Shown here one piece after another: positions 28,848-43,600 of a stretch of 64,000 nucleotides of DNA. Positions within the stretch are counted from its first letter, which is position 1. Each line of letters opens with the position of its first letter. The notes under the pieces were generated by a model. That model made no database searches, was not told the DNA's origin, and worked only from the letters and a program-made list of their open reading frames with translations. This DNA is from Glandiceps talaboti (Eukaryota; Hemichordata; Enteropneusta; Spengelidae). The DNA is taken from assembly GCF_964340395.1 (NCBI RefSeq), contig NC_135554.1, forward strand, positions 21,537,592-21,601,591. The letters are read 5' to 3'. Both the position numbers and the translations under genes were made by a program.

Positions 28848-30248
28848 ATTTTTTGTAAGATAAGTTATTTCTGCATGAATATATCGGAATGGGGCAGTTG
28901 ATAAAATTATAGCAAATGTACTTTTTAAAATTTTGACCATGTACTTTATACCAGCTTTCCATGTGTATCAATTGTGAGTCATGTTTCAACCACATGTTTC
29001 TTGGTTTTATCAAGTTAAAAGTGCCCAAATGAATGGTTTAATAAGGTGTGAGTGGTAATAACTTCCATGTGTTCATAGTAGCTGAGAAGACTGGGATTTG
29101 CTGTAATATCTGAGCATTTAAAAGTAGATGCCACCTCACATTCTGTGCACTGAATTTTTGTCAGTTTTTGTAACACAGGAATCTGATTATTGAATTGAAA
29201 TAAGTCAGCCATTCAGAGGCAGAACATTTTAATTTGCATGATATTGAAAATTCCGAAGTCTGTTCTTCAGTTTTCAACAGCTGCTAACAAGTGTGCTATT
29301 AAATATGAAACAAATATTTTTGATTCCTGGCTGCATGGAAACATTCACCAGCATGTATTTTTGGGTGAACACCACTTTCAAATATTCTCTACAATTCCTT
29401 TTAAACCCAGGGTCAAAGGTTACAGGTTATTGATAATTTTAAAAATAACCATCATTAAAATGACCACTTCTACTAAAATTATTTGTTTTAAAAGTTCAAA
29501 TATTAATTTATTTATAGTTATTTAAATTCTACTTAAAGAAACATGAATAATATCAAGTCAGGGTACATAAACTTTGAACATAGTTGGTTATTGCTCTACT
29601 TATTCATGTTACCAACCCCCCTTGTCTACATTGTGTGTCTGGATGGAAGTGAAAAACTGAATTATGTTTGGGGAGATATGGGGTATATTTTGGAGGGCCC
29701 CCTAAATGTTTGTTCAGGAACTTGTACTCCCATCATCAATATGGTAATTTGTTATGAATATTTAAAACAATGGCAAAACCTAGTTCATGTTCACAGTTGG
29801 TTATTTTTCAGAGGTAAAAATCAAAGTATTATGCTTACATATCGCAATTTACACAAATTTGTGCAACGCTTGCTGCTTCTGAAACAGGGATTCTTTAGTT
29901 ATCCATGACTTATTTTTAGACCAGTTATTTTCTTGGGAGGACAATTTCTGTATTTAGAAGAATATTGGCCACAGTGAGGGAAGAATTCTTGCATGCTGGA
30001 CTTTTGTAATAGTTGTGTTTACAAAAACCAAAGACTTGTTTTATTTTCCCAGTTGGTGTACAGTATTTATTAATTTAGAACTTTGAATAATTGTATTCCA
30101 GATAAAAAAATGAATTGATTTAATCATAGAGAAGGGGGAATATTTCAGAAAGTTTCTGAATTTTATTGTTTGGAATATTACATGACTCAGTCTTCAACTA
30201 TTATGGGATGTACTTTCATTACTCTTTTTGTATGATAACAATATTGTA

Positions 30249-30254
30249 AATAAA
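30249..30254 (+). terminator. AATAAA polyadenylation signal, probable YIPF1/2 end
   Basis: A canonical signal lies about 1.4 kb after the stop, within GTAAATAAAAGT. The distance is long, so an unseen variant signal closer in is possible. Confidence 0.4.
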
Positions 30255-30606
30255 AGTAACCGATGGAAAGGGAATTTTGTTGTGATATATCTTCATTATT
30301 CTTATTGTCAAGGTCAAACTTTACCCCCACACCTGTAGGACACTTGACCTAGCCTTCAATAAGATGATTTTGTACCAGATAATATATCAACTTGATCCTG
30401 TATTCTAAATCCTGGAAGCTAATATCAGTCTGTCTTTTTTCATTTTGCAAGTTTCAAAATGAGCTCTTTTACAATAACACGCAAGGCCTTGTGGTTCTGA
30501 CTTGCCAGTTTTCCATAAATATAACTTCTGAAATGTAAGACCATAACCACTCCAAATTTGAACATGTCATCTTTTTTATGTGTTAAAGATTTGGTGATTG
30601 TAGAAG

Positions 30607-30950
30607 TCAGTGGTGGATAATAATGCAAATCCTAGAGGTACCAGGATGTGTGACCTCAGGTCAATGGCAGGGTAATAATGCTAATGCTGTAAGTACCAGC
30701 ATGTGTGACCTCAGGTCAATGGTGAAGTAATAATGCTAATCTTGTGAGTACCAGGATGTGTGACTTCAGGTCAATTGCAGGGTAATAATGCTAATGCTGT
30801 GAGAACCAGGATGTGTGACCAGGTCAGCGGTGGGCTAATAATGTATGCTAATCTTGTGAGTACCAGGATAAGTGACCTCAGGTCAATGGCAGGGTAATAA
30901 TGCTAATCCTGTAAGAACCAGGATATGTGACCTCAGGTCAGTGGTGGTTT
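30607..30950. repeat. 55-bp minisatellite, about 6 copies
   Basis: The unit contains GGTAATAATGCTAATGCTGT and GTGTGACCTCAGGTCAATGG. Copies are diverged by a few bases and small indels. Confidence 0.9.
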
Positions 30951-32190
30951 AAATCCTGGACATATCACATTATATGACCCTAATTTCAGTGTCAAGTACC
31001 TGAGTGAGTTGATGCAAGTACCTGTACATACAGAAGTATTGCTTGCCACTCGTTTCACAAACCACAGTCTCTCTGGATGGTGCACAAACATTCAATAACT
31101 TGCAAAACTAAGGACTGGACAAAAGTAATTCATTTAGCTTACCCTCATAAAAATTCTTTTGTTTAATACAAACTATTCAATGTCACAAAAAAAAATGGGT
31201 GCAAAATTTTGATTTTGAAAGACAAACCAGAGCTTCAAAATGAAAATACAGATCAAAATAATTGACATCATGTTTAAATAAAGCCTTGAGTGATCAAACA
31301 GTGTTGATTTCTGACACATACAAGTGATGGTCAACGCAATTGTACAAAACAATAACATAGAAATAAAGCTAGGGTACACTTGTACATGGATTGCAAACTA
31401 TGATAGGGCTGATGTCACTTTACACATTTTTTGTGAAAAATCTTCAAATATTTATTTTTGTGTTTTGTGATACTTAATTTGCAGGTTTTCAAATTTATGT
31501 AAGTACTCCCATTGGGTGAAGTTTTGGCTACAGCTTAAATACACCATATTGAAATTTTTGTAAAGACAAAAGATTCTATAGCTTTGCCACTAGGACTCAG
31601 GAGTGCTGTTCAGAAGCAGTAGTTACGGCCATGATAGTTGATTGCAATAGTATATATATATCATTCCCAACATTTCATGGCAAGCATTTGGAATTCTCAA
31701 CCTCTTCAAAAACATTTGTGCTAACTTCATTTCAGATGATACTATTTTTAGGACATTGTGATTTTAACTCTCCACTTTCCCTATCTAGGATGCCCTCTTG
31801 TGACACCTCTTTCAAAAAATGACTGAAATGTCAGTGGATGACTGGAAATGGCATACTATGATACTTTGTTGGAAACGCATAGATTGGCAATATTTTGGTA
31901 ACTGGAATGAGTTTTGTCACAGGGGTTGTGGATGTAGTAGGTTGGTCAATGTCATACTCAAGTTAAAAAATTTCACAAATGAAATCTTCCAATTTTACAT
32001 TACTAAATTACCTGAATTTAGTTTCCACACACAAAACATAAATGATATTTTGATATGGTAATAATATTATTTTGAATGTACAAAACAGCCGATTTGATTG
32101 AACTGTGAGTGATGGAGCAACCAACCACATGATTCCACAATGAAAAAAAATGTCTGAACATTCCCACTGCAATGGCTCACATATTAAAAG

Positions 32191-32481
32191 AGGATGCCAC
32201 GCCAGGAAATAAAGGTAAGTATTCTCATTAGTTTTAGGTTCTGGAGATTCGAATTACCTTCACTGAAATGGTCATGAATATTCATTGTTCAACCATTGCA
32301 TAAACATTTCTGCTGACTCCCATGATGCAATGTGGCCCACAGCAAGATCCCCAAAGGAGGGACAACTTGAACTTGATGTTTCTCTGAAATCACATGTAAT
32401 ATAGGTAATGTAAAACCATGACATGACCCCAGAACCCAAAATTAATGAGGAGGCTTTTATTTCCTGTGGAGTGGCATTCCT
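32191..32481. mobile_element. MITE-like element, about 291 bp, about 56-bp inverted ends
   Basis: The left end AGGATGCCACGCCAGGAAAT and the right end ATTTCCTGTGGAGTGGCATTCC-like sequence are inverted repeats. The match continues inward through TTAGTTTTAGGTTCTGG against CCAGAACCCAAAATTAA, with scattered mismatches. It has no coding capacity. Confidence 0.8.
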
Positions 32482-34611
32482 ATTGAGACACGAAAATCTC
32501 CATTTGTAAAATCACCTGAAATTGACGTTAGCATAGATGTTTAAAAAACATCTGAAAAATTGAAAGTTACAATCATGTCCTCAACATATGATGCACTATT
32601 CCGTCTATCCTACAAAGTTACTTGCGTCAATTTTATTAAAATCATGTACCCTTCTTGAGAAAAACGATGTTTGAAAATACAGCCCACAAAACACATAATG
32701 TAATATTTTTTTACTATAGTAATGTGAGATGCAAAGAAGCAAGCTTACTTGAAAATTGTAATATAAAGTGTTATGTAAGTTTTTTTTTGTAACAATTTCA
32801 TCTCTAGACCGGCCTGGTGTTGTACAGGGCCATTATAATTCAATTGATGGCAGTCCTAGCAGCATGTACTTGATATTTATATATACAAATATTACCCTGG
32901 ATGTATCAACCATCACCAAATACATCCACTATCCAAAAAAACCGCAGTCAAATTACTAGTAACTACACATAGCTGTGAGGCAATAATAATTCATCTACAG
33001 TGCGTCTTTACCGACCGACTGACTGACCGCTCTATTAACTACCCTACTGCAATTCATTTATTCATTTATTAAAGTCTCTAAAATTCATTTACAAATTTCC
33101 TTCGTTTTTTTAATTGATGTTAGTTTTGTCTACGATAGCCTCTAACTGCTGCTGATCAAGTTTTGACTTGCAGTCTTCACAGGTGTCCATATTGGGTTCA
33201 GAGGTCAAAGTACTATGACAATCTGGAATGAGGTCATAGGTTACATGTGTACATGTATGTGATGGTAGCATTCCTCTATTTCAATGCCACTTTTTGTTAT
33301 TCAATATTTATGCATTTGGTACGACTTTGCTTCTTGTGAAAAGCTATTCTCATCATTTTGAAATGATACACAGGCAAAAATAGTCTGAAGCATTTTTACA
33401 AAATGGTACAAAATAGAAATTGCTACTGTAACAACTACAATGTAGGTGAATTTGTCAAATTCACCCTCTTTTTTTTTTTTTAAGCCAACACATAATGGAA
33501 TAATTGGAGATCTTTTACACATTAAATTTGACAATCAGCAGTACTATGAATAACCAGACAATTTGGAAAAGTACTATTTATTTGGAGTGTCTAATATACT
33601 ACACTGTACACGTTACAAATGTTTAGTTCCCTGCCTGAGAAAAAGTTGATATTCCCCACATCTAAAATACCAGTATAACCAAAAAAAACATCCATTTTCT
33701 TTAATACTGCATCAAATATGTACATTTAGAGAGAGAGAAAAACAAAACCAAAATGTTCATGCTTTACATACATGTGTGGAATGTATTAACTTACTATACT
33801 TAGTGTCCTTACAACACTGCATCTTGTTCAAGTTGTTTTTAGTATAAAAAAATCAAAAAACAAAAAAGTACCCCCCCCCCCCTCCCCATATGATTGTAGT
33901 AAAAGTTTGCAATTTACTGACAACATTTGGTTCTGTGTCTCTTCAATATTGCTGAGTTTACATAAGCTATCTCAAAAACCCACAGATGAGATGCTACTGT
34001 GTTGTAGCAGTTTTTTGCTGGTATACAGGAGTTATGTACATAACATGCCATCAGAGAGAAGATGAAGCTATCGCTTACACCCCACTCTGAATAAAGTACC
34101 CCACCCCCCAAAAAAATCTATCACGGATGTCATTGTGCAATCACTGCCCAATCTCTGATTCTTATCTTCAAAAGTAGATGTATCTATCTCTCTCAATTGT
34201 GGGGTTACTTGGGAAATAATGGCATTTATGATTCAGATAAATTTTGATTTACAAATTTTTGTTGTTCCTCTTACATAGAGTGGGTAGTAAGTGTAGAAGT
34301 CCAGACCACAAATAAACATATTTGTGATGTCCTCATTATATCTGTTATGGTTCAACAGGTAATAATATATTGTGAATAAATATAAACATTACTATGTTCT
34401 GTTTTAGATTTTGGCATTTCAGGTTTAACATTTCAAAAGGGCCAGCAGTATTTGTAACCCACTGATGGCTGTTCACTGTTAGTCATATATGTATCATTAG
34501 GGTGGGGATGACCCATGTACGAAGTCGTTTGGACAACACTGTCTATATCGCCTAACATTCTGTGACATATTTAGACTCTACATAATTTCCTTCTGAGTAA
34601 CAACGTTGTTG

Positions 34612-37600
34612 TCAAACATCAAGATCAGCTTCATTGTCTTTGTCTTGGTCTTTGTCACCATCATAGAATTCATTAGCTGGTTCAATTCTGTGAAAAAATA
34701 AAAAGATGAACAAAAACAGATGACTTCCAGATTTCATCATCAACATCAACACACTACCACAGAGGGCAGTTTATTCACACTAGTAGTAGTGTATGCTGGT
34801 CTCAACAAAATGCAACTCAAAAGCTACCAAAACCACTGGAAAGCTGTTGCCCTGGTAACATGGCATTATCCTCAAAATAAACTATTGCTTAGCTTAGGTA
34901 ACACACTAACCCTTCTAAGAGACTGGCAATCCATGTAGATTTCATGTCCTAATATGGTATACAATATAGAATTTTACTCCCTAGGCATGTTATAGAAATA
35001 ACAATCATGCAATTTCTAAGGTCGACAAATAACTTATGCTCCACAAATTCAACATAAATTACTATAGGCATGCTTGAGAATAAATCAACCTCCTTCTAAT
35101 TTGACCCTCTAGCATGAAGTAAAATGTCATTGCAGTTATCGAGAATTGTAGCTCCTTTTGGTGTTAATGTATCAGATAAAGATTTTTTTTTTTTCAATCT
35201 TACCTGTTGTCTTGGTCTTGTTGTGGGTCACGTATGTCAGGATTAGGTTCATCAATTCTTTCCAGACTTAGGAGATCTGGTGGTACATCTTGCATTTGAA
35301 CACTGGGGGCGTGATTCAAAGCCTTCAGGTTCTCATGTACAGTTTGTCTCACTTGGTCTATGTACTGCAAAGTATGAATACAACATTTCTTGAGCTTGAG
35401 TATGAGTTGGAAATTAATGAGTTAATAACAAGCTCAGCTTGGTATGCCTAATATCTGTCCAATAATGATCCAAATTTGTCTTGAATGCATTGGTTGTTCT
35501 AGAAGTCACCACATAATCAGGTAATTCATTCCGATGGTTTACAGCATGCAGGCTGAAACATTATAACATTCTTAACCCAGTTCCTGTATCAATTTCGTGT
35601 TTTCTTATCAATATGTGCTTCATTTTGTCATACGGCACAATAATTATGATGGGCGCGTTTCAATTTTTGATCTTTCATTTTCAAGTATTTTGTTGTATTG
35701 TAAGCATTTTATGTTCATCTTTAGAAAAATAGTAATGCCAGATGTGAACATTATGGGATATTGTATCGAATTAAACTTTTATCCAAACACAAACTTGAAA
35801 GTTGTACCTGAAATTTTCGACTGCACACTTCAGTCTTTGTTAACAGATTGACCCACTATTCAGTACATATGAACACGAACTTGAGCATGAACTTACGGAC
35901 AAGAAAGTCTAATTAGGGGTCATAGGTGCCTGCAAGTTTGTTATCACCCTCTGTCTCTGTACAATGATGGTTTAAATGCCTGGATTGGGACATTCATGTT
36001 GTGAGGTTTTTAATAGTCACAAATACACCAGACAAAATATATTACTGAACAAGTAATAAAAGGTTCTTGTTACACAACAATGAGTGTATTATTTGTATGA
36101 GTAATGTGTTGCCTGTTCAGATAGACAGACTGTTGTCAAACTGTCTGTTGGCTGCTTTTACCACTAGGCAAACATTTGGTCATGTAACAAGAACTATTGA
36201 TTACAATGTCTTATGGACCTGATGAAGGCATCTTAGTATGTTACTAACCTGTTTAGAATTGAGATTCTCTATTCTTGTACTCACATCAGGATGGAGAGTA
36301 AAATCAGGGGAAAAATACTCAAAATATTCTGAAATGATAAAATGATATACAAAATATTTGTACATGCAAGTTCTTTTTCTTCTCTCTTCCCCTCTATACA
36401 CTGAGTGCCATTTCTAGGCAATCATTTCAAATGCATACTATGAATTCAAAACTCCACTTGACAATATATATTTGTAATGAAAGCAGTAAGTAGAGAAACT
36501 CTACCAAAGTTCTCCAGCAATTAATAAGGGTTCCCTAACTAAAAGTATGATAAACTATAGGGGTATAGAAATGTAGGAGTTTACCATATTTGGGAGTTTT
36601 ACCATATTTGGGAGTTTTACCATATTTGGGAGTTTACCATATTTGGGAGTTTACCATATTTGGGTGTTATACCACATATACTTACCATTGTATGGCAGTT
36701 CATTACTTATAGACTGGTCTAGGAGAAGTCCTGTCTCAAAGGTCCTGAAACATAACAAAATACTGAGTCATAAAAATCATGGATAAGAAACACATAGCAT
36801 AGGAATATGAACATGTGTTCATTCCACTTTTATTGACACTTACTCATGATTTAGTAAGATCTGAAGATGTATGACCACTCAAACCCATATATGGTAATAC
36901 TAACGGTGGTATGTGGACACACTTACCAGCATCTGGCTACACTGCGGACTGTGTAACCACCTCCTCCTAGCCACTAACAGTGATATGAGGACACACTTAC
37001 CAGCATCGGGCTACATTGCGGACTGTGTAACCACCTCCTCCTAGAACTAACAATGGTATGTTGAATTCTTTGACAAACTTAACACATTCACCATGACCTT
37101 TAATACTGAGATTAAAACATCCTAATCTGTCACAACCTAGGGAGTCTGCTCCACACTGTAAGAAGTAAACAGACACAATGTAAACATTAATAGTGTTTAA
37201 CTTGACAGAAAGTCAAACTATGACTAAAAACAAATCATGACTTTTGAAGGTGCACCAGACACATTTTTCTCCCAATACAGGTAGTATATCATGCACAAGT
37301 CAAGTTGTACATGTCTGAACACAAGATATATATAAAGAGTCTTGGAAACCATTTTTTTTTTTTGCATTTATTGGTAACCAAACAATTATGTTATGAATTC
37401 CTGGTGAGAGATTTACTAGTTAATGGACAAAATTCAACATGTCTTAGTAGTTGGAATAATATCAAGTACATTTCATTACGATAGAAACCTAGAGAACTAC
37501 CAAAGACCATAACATGACAGACAGTGCCTTTAAACAAAAGTAACTACCAAAGACCATAAAGTTACAGTCTGTGTCCCTTTAAACAAAAGTAACCACCAAA

Positions 37601-40600
37601 GACCATAAAGTTACAGACTGTGTCCCTTTAAACAAAAGTAACTACCAAAGACCATAACGTTACAGTCTGTGTCCCTTTAAACAAACGTAACTACCAAAGA
37701 CCATAAAGTTATGGTCTGTGTCCCTTTAAACAAAAGTAAACATCAAAGACCATAAAGTTACTGACTGTGTCCCTTTAAACAAAAGTAACCAAAGGCTATA
37801 ATTACAGAGTGTGTGCCTTTAAAAAGAAATGCAGCGATACAGAATGCATAAAATGTTTTACCTGTAGAACAATACAAGTGGGTTGATAATAGTCTACAAC
37901 CATTTGAATGATGGGTTTGAATAACTGACAGTAACTCTGGTCATCTATGCCGTCCTTCAGTGGAATATTCAGGGAATAGTAACGACCACTTTCAGACCCT
38001 ATTTCATACATGTCTCCTGTGAATAGAAACACAATTGAGCAATTGAAATTTGGGATTGGAGTGTGTGTGTGTGTGTATATAGGATGGCAATTCATTTCCT
38101 CTATACTGAAGGACAATTACAGTTCACTGTTTCATTTAAAAATATAACCCACGGAAAAAAACACCAGAGCGCTAGTTTGAATGTGGGTCAGCCAAGATAG
38201 TGTAACCATGGAAGTCCCAAAACACTACACTGCAAGTGTATGGAACTTGAACTCCCTACTGAGACAATAATTAAACCAACATCCATTTAATAGTTTTATC
38301 ACAGTTGTATCAACATGTTTCAACATTTAGTTTGTGTTTATTTTAGTAAACCTGAAGGCTTAATAACCTGAGTGATAGTAATGTAATTTGTGATGTAGTA
38401 TGAAAATTCTACTGTACTGAAAGAAGAAAAAATATTACAAATATCCTGGAGTGATCATCATACAAGTATACTTTTGGTACCATAAAAAGTACAAGGTATA
38501 TCAAACTGGAGCAGGTTTTTTTTTTTTTTTTTTTTTTTGGGTGGGGGGGGGTAATCATTCAGTATTTTAGACAGGCTGTTTTGATCATTATAAACATTAT
38601 GGAGATCCCATCATTTGACTCACCTGTTCCTGGAAAGAAGTGATTTCCATATTTATGGAAGGAGACTGTCATGACCCTGTCAGTGAGATAAAATGCTTCC
38701 TGTACCCCATCACCATGATGAATGTCTATATCTACGTACAAAACTCTGGGATGATACCTGTACAACGAAGACATAGGAGAAAGGGTTTAGGATTATTATA
38801 TGTGTACCAGTGATTTCAACGCTTAGCATACACCCCAAGTTGATTGACAGACCTATCAGTAACCAGAAAGTCAACACAGGAAAATTTGGGGCATGATAAA
38901 ATGTGACATCCAACTAAAAGTGTTTTCTCTACTTGCCATAATTGTTTATGGCATCCCTATCAAGTGTAAAAGTATACTGTTACATTTGATTTAATTATCA
39001 GCCCAGTGAGGTGTCTCTAAATAAATGTAATCAATCTGTAAACAGTGTTACCAGTGCAAAGCACAAATTGGTCATAAAACCACAAGATACATGTACTAAA
39101 CATAGATGTCATAAGACATGGACATCTCACTTACACTAATACAGTTATAATAACAGTTGGGGGCACTCACGTTACTATGTGTTAGCTAACAACACTGTTT
39201 ATAAATTGACTACAGTTGAAAGGGCCACATGCTAGTCTAATAATTGTGCCAGTGTTATTTTACATTGGATATGGATGCTATAAATGATTGTAAAGTAGGG
39301 AAACTGCTTTAGTTGGGTGTTAAGCATTGTACTTTCTCTGGTGTGTGCATACATAGTATTCTTCTGGATATAGCTTTACAATATTTAGCAACTGAATTTA
39401 CTGATTGTTGATGTTTAGTTCATTAGTCTTTCCTCTGTCATATAAAACTTCATCCCTATTCTGTTATATATATAAGGCAAAATAAAAAAATTGTGCAATA
39501 ACCCGACCAACCCTAGTTAAAGCCACTGACCCTAAACATTTTTAAAAAAAAACAAAAGATAAGAAATTCTTTTGTCTTCTTGTCCTTCATGCAAGTCTGT
39601 TTCCTTTCCCAGAGATGCCAATACATCAAACTATCACAGAAGGGGTATTCTGACCGACATTTTGTTTGCTTTCAGGTCAAAGCAATATTTTTCAAAAATA
39701 AAAAAAAAATAAAAAAGATAAAATAAAATAAAACAAAATCCCGACCTACCTACCCTATTTTCTGAGGTCATGTTATTGGAAACACAAAATTATTTTATTT
39801 TTGCAAATACAGCAAAAGAAACATCAGACAACACTTACTTGAGTAGCTCCAATATTGAAATGACTATATCATTAACATAACAAAATCCTGAAGCTTCAAA
39901 CTTCTTAGCATGATGTAGACCTCCAGCCCAGTTGATGGCTACATCACACAACTGTAAACATAAACATAAACATGAACATAAGCACAAATCAGAAATGCTA
40001 ACTTATTTTATAAGATTAAAATATACAAAACCAGATTTCTTAAAACATCAAAAACATATACCACAAAATGATCGGCTTACTCTGGGGACTATGGGTGAAC
40101 TATGTCAAACTATTGTGAATACTGTATTTGTCAAAGGCTAAGCTATTGTTCCCTGGATACCATCACTGTGTATACCCCTGACAAACAATCCATCTCAAAA
40201 CCACCTGGACTTCCGTTGACATCTCAGACACTAGGGAGATGCAATACAATGAAGAAAGAAACACACACAGCTGGCTATCTGCAGTGTCCATGGTTTCTCC
40301 TAAGTATTTCATCATCAGTATTCACATCTAGACCATTTCCTTTTTAATTATAATTTTTCCAGCTTAGTACAAATGAAAAATATATTTTTTGTTCCAATAT
40401 ACAGATTTGTAATTAGTATAGGATGTATGAATAATTAATAACCACTATTACTCAATAATAATAATAAATAATAATAATAATAGTAGTAGTAAAGCCAATT
40501 TATAATGGGCCTGTTCTCCAAAGAGGTCCAGACACAGATGCAGGCAGGGAAGTTTTAAGAGCAGATTGGGAGGAACACATTCATCGATAGTTTGTATACT

Positions 40601-43600
40601 CAGTGTCATGCACTACTGGCAATGTTTTCCATTTGCAAATATGATACTACAGTGGCAACTGAGGTTTCGGCTTACTAAGATATACACAAACTAAAACTAT
40701 TGTTGTTCAGTGTGGTATATTACACAAGTGGCTGATTGCCTCTGTTCTGGGATATTATCCCCATGTATTAAACCAACACTGTGTAAACACAAGTCTCCAA
40801 ATTAAATGTACACTGAAAAATCATGGAAGTCATTAGAAATGCCACCCTACTGTGAGTATAATTAGACCAATGTCCATTCAATAGCTTCAATCAACATGTA
40901 TCAAGACTAGTTTTAGTTTGTGTCTGTCTTAATAAACCGAAACCCTGATTGCCACTGTTGTATGTATACAACTTCATACCTCGTTATTTAACTTTGTAGC
41001 ACCTTCTAATGAAGCACCAGTGTACATAGCACAGAAATCAAATAAACCTGGGAACACAGGGCAGTCATCGCCCACATTAAAGTGACTGAGACTCTTAGTA
41101 AAGCTTTGTATATTTTGAGGGGTCACTCTGGATAGGAAATCTATGTATTCTTCTGAGTGGAATCGACACATGTCATGTTGTGATGCCCTGTAGGGACGGT
41201 ACACCTGTCATACAGAAAACAAAATACACAAACATATGGTGGTTAAAAGACACTGGCTTATTAATTGCAAGTGATTTTGTATGACTTTTTTAAAAGCCAC
41301 AGATGTGATGGCATAGTGTATAAAATCAACAACAAACTGAAGCATTTCAATATTTTTTGTAATGGAAAACTTTTTGTAGATTTTGTAAAAAAAAAATTAA
41401 ATGTTAATACTCAATATGACTAATGTACTGAAACCTCAGGTCTTTACATGCAAAATTGGATAAATGGCAAAAAAAATACATTGCATTTTATTGTCATGTA
41501 AAATATTTTAGTTTGTCTGGATTTTTTCTACGAGTCTGAAAATAAAATTCTGCTTTGTCTTAATTTTTTACATTTTAAAGCATAATTTTGTATTTTCAGA
41601 CTTACTGAATCAGACAAACACTGATATAACATAGAACAAATCGAGTAAAATAATCTTGTTTAGTCACATTTTAAACATGGTTTGTTCATGATACCCATTG
41701 TAATATTAATCCTCTTTCTCTGTAGGGGTACAAGTTGGGAGACTGGAGACTGCTATCAATTCATGCGTTGTCCTCATGATTTAGAATAATGGAGAGCAAG
41801 TATTTCTCCAGTCTGTAATCCATACCCTGCACGGTGACTAGGCAATGTTACGGACCTTCCTGGAATAGCTTACATAGCATCAAGGACACATGTTATTGTC
41901 AGTCAATGTAACATTATCTGTTTTGTTATCATTGCACTTACATGATATAACTTTACACCATCACAGCGGGTAGTTAGATTTAAAAATACTTGGTTGAACA
42001 TCACAATAACATACATGAATAATTATATATTGATCCTGCTTTTCCCAACTTATACCATGCACGAGCCAAGTTGAACAAAAAATATGGAATGTATACTTGG
42101 TCGTTTTACATCACGGCGACGCATGTCTATGTCACAACAACACGTGTTTACGTCACTGGTTCTGCTGTGTTCGAAATATGAGTCAAAATGTTCAAAATTA
42201 CCATTTCTTTCCCAATTTTTCTTTGATAATCTACTGGTGCTGGTATAATTATGCTATTCTCCAATATTTTTCTTTATTCAGCCCAAAAATACTCATGACC
42301 TAAGGATTGTTACTACTCATCTAGCGACTCGTACACATAGTGACAATGGTCCCTTAGGTCACTCGTATTTTCCTTGGCTGAATGAAGAAAAATATTGGGG
42401 AATAACATCTAATCATAGTTTTTTTGTGTACAAACAAATACATGTAACCCCCTAGTAGAAATAGGATTAAACTGTCATGGATGAAACTTCTGAGTTCACA
42501 AGTTATTATTTACAAAAGCAAAGGATTACACTTACCTGCATTTTTTTATACAATCCATAATTTAATACTAAACTGTGTGTTAGAGCTAATCGATGTGGTT
42601 TCATGGGGTGACCAGGGCCTGGAAATATAGAAAAGTGAACTGAATTTAGAGAAAGTTTAGGCTCTGCTAACTTAGTCATGAGGTTCCTGTGTACTACAGT
42701 CTCTATATAGTGAAGTGTTCAGAGTTTTTTCCTTATAATCATAATACATGGTTTCTGATATCTGACATGTTATATGTTCTAGTAATACATTATACCAAAC
42801 ATTACTCTCAGAAATATACTCAATAAAATTTTATGTCATCCCTAACATTTCAACAAGTATCGGGTTGTAATTTATGACTTTTGGTCCGGTGACAGCAGAA
42901 AGCCATCTACTGATGGGTCTGGGTGATTTATATCCTAAGCTGCTGCGCAAACAAAGATCGAAACTACATCCAAACAAAGTAGTTACAAGTTTTGTTAAAA
43001 AAAGTGATGCATAAATTTCTATTCTGGACTATGATGTTCTTGAGAAACCATACAAGTCCTCTCAAAGAGCAAATCTGAACAAACACTAAGTAAAAGATGC
43101 TTCATACATATAAGCACAATTTTGCATAATTATTCTTGACATTCATCGAAAAACCTTTTTTTTCACTACTACAATAGTGTGTATTGTTTTGGTATTCAAA
43201 TTTATGATAATCACTTATGAATATTCATCTCTGTGCCTTCAATCATGCACTATGTACTTTAATTTTGATGCATGTCTCACATGGTCGGACAGCAAGTCAG
43301 AATTACACTGATTAGGGTTATACATTATTTAATGTTCATAGTGCATCTTCAGAAGAGACTAGACAAGAAACAGACCCATCATAGTATCAATATACAATAC
43401 ATGCAAAATACATTGTATCTGGATTCCTTCTGATGTCACCAGTCAATAGTTCGTAGTGACATCATAGTACACAGGGTGTGTTGACTTGATAAAGTACTGT
43501 GGGTGTGTCTACAATTGCCAATTGACCTTGGGAGACATGACAGCAAAAGTTGATTCAAGTAAACAAAATCTGAGCTTGCAAATAGACCATTGTAAGCTTT

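Larger units (their letters stand above)
28848..34611. other. Intergenic region between convergent YIPF1/2 and HDAC3
   Basis: It begins with a long YIPF 3' UTR, probably to near 30260, and ends with the HDAC3 3' UTR. Between them are a 55-bp minisatellite (30607-30950) and a MITE (32191-32481). Open frames of 60 to 120 codons in 29200-29910 and 31600-32060 lack splice context and family resemblance. I see no gene. Confidence 0.6.

Noticed and set aside
29543-29908. 121-codon plus-strand open frame
   Set aside because: It lies in the probable YIPF 3' UTR and has no family resemblance. I consider it chance.
36899-36970. Alternative mutually exclusive HDAC3 exon
   Set aside because: The duplicated piece has a donor but no acceptor and covers only the last part of exon 7, so it cannot act as a cassette exon.
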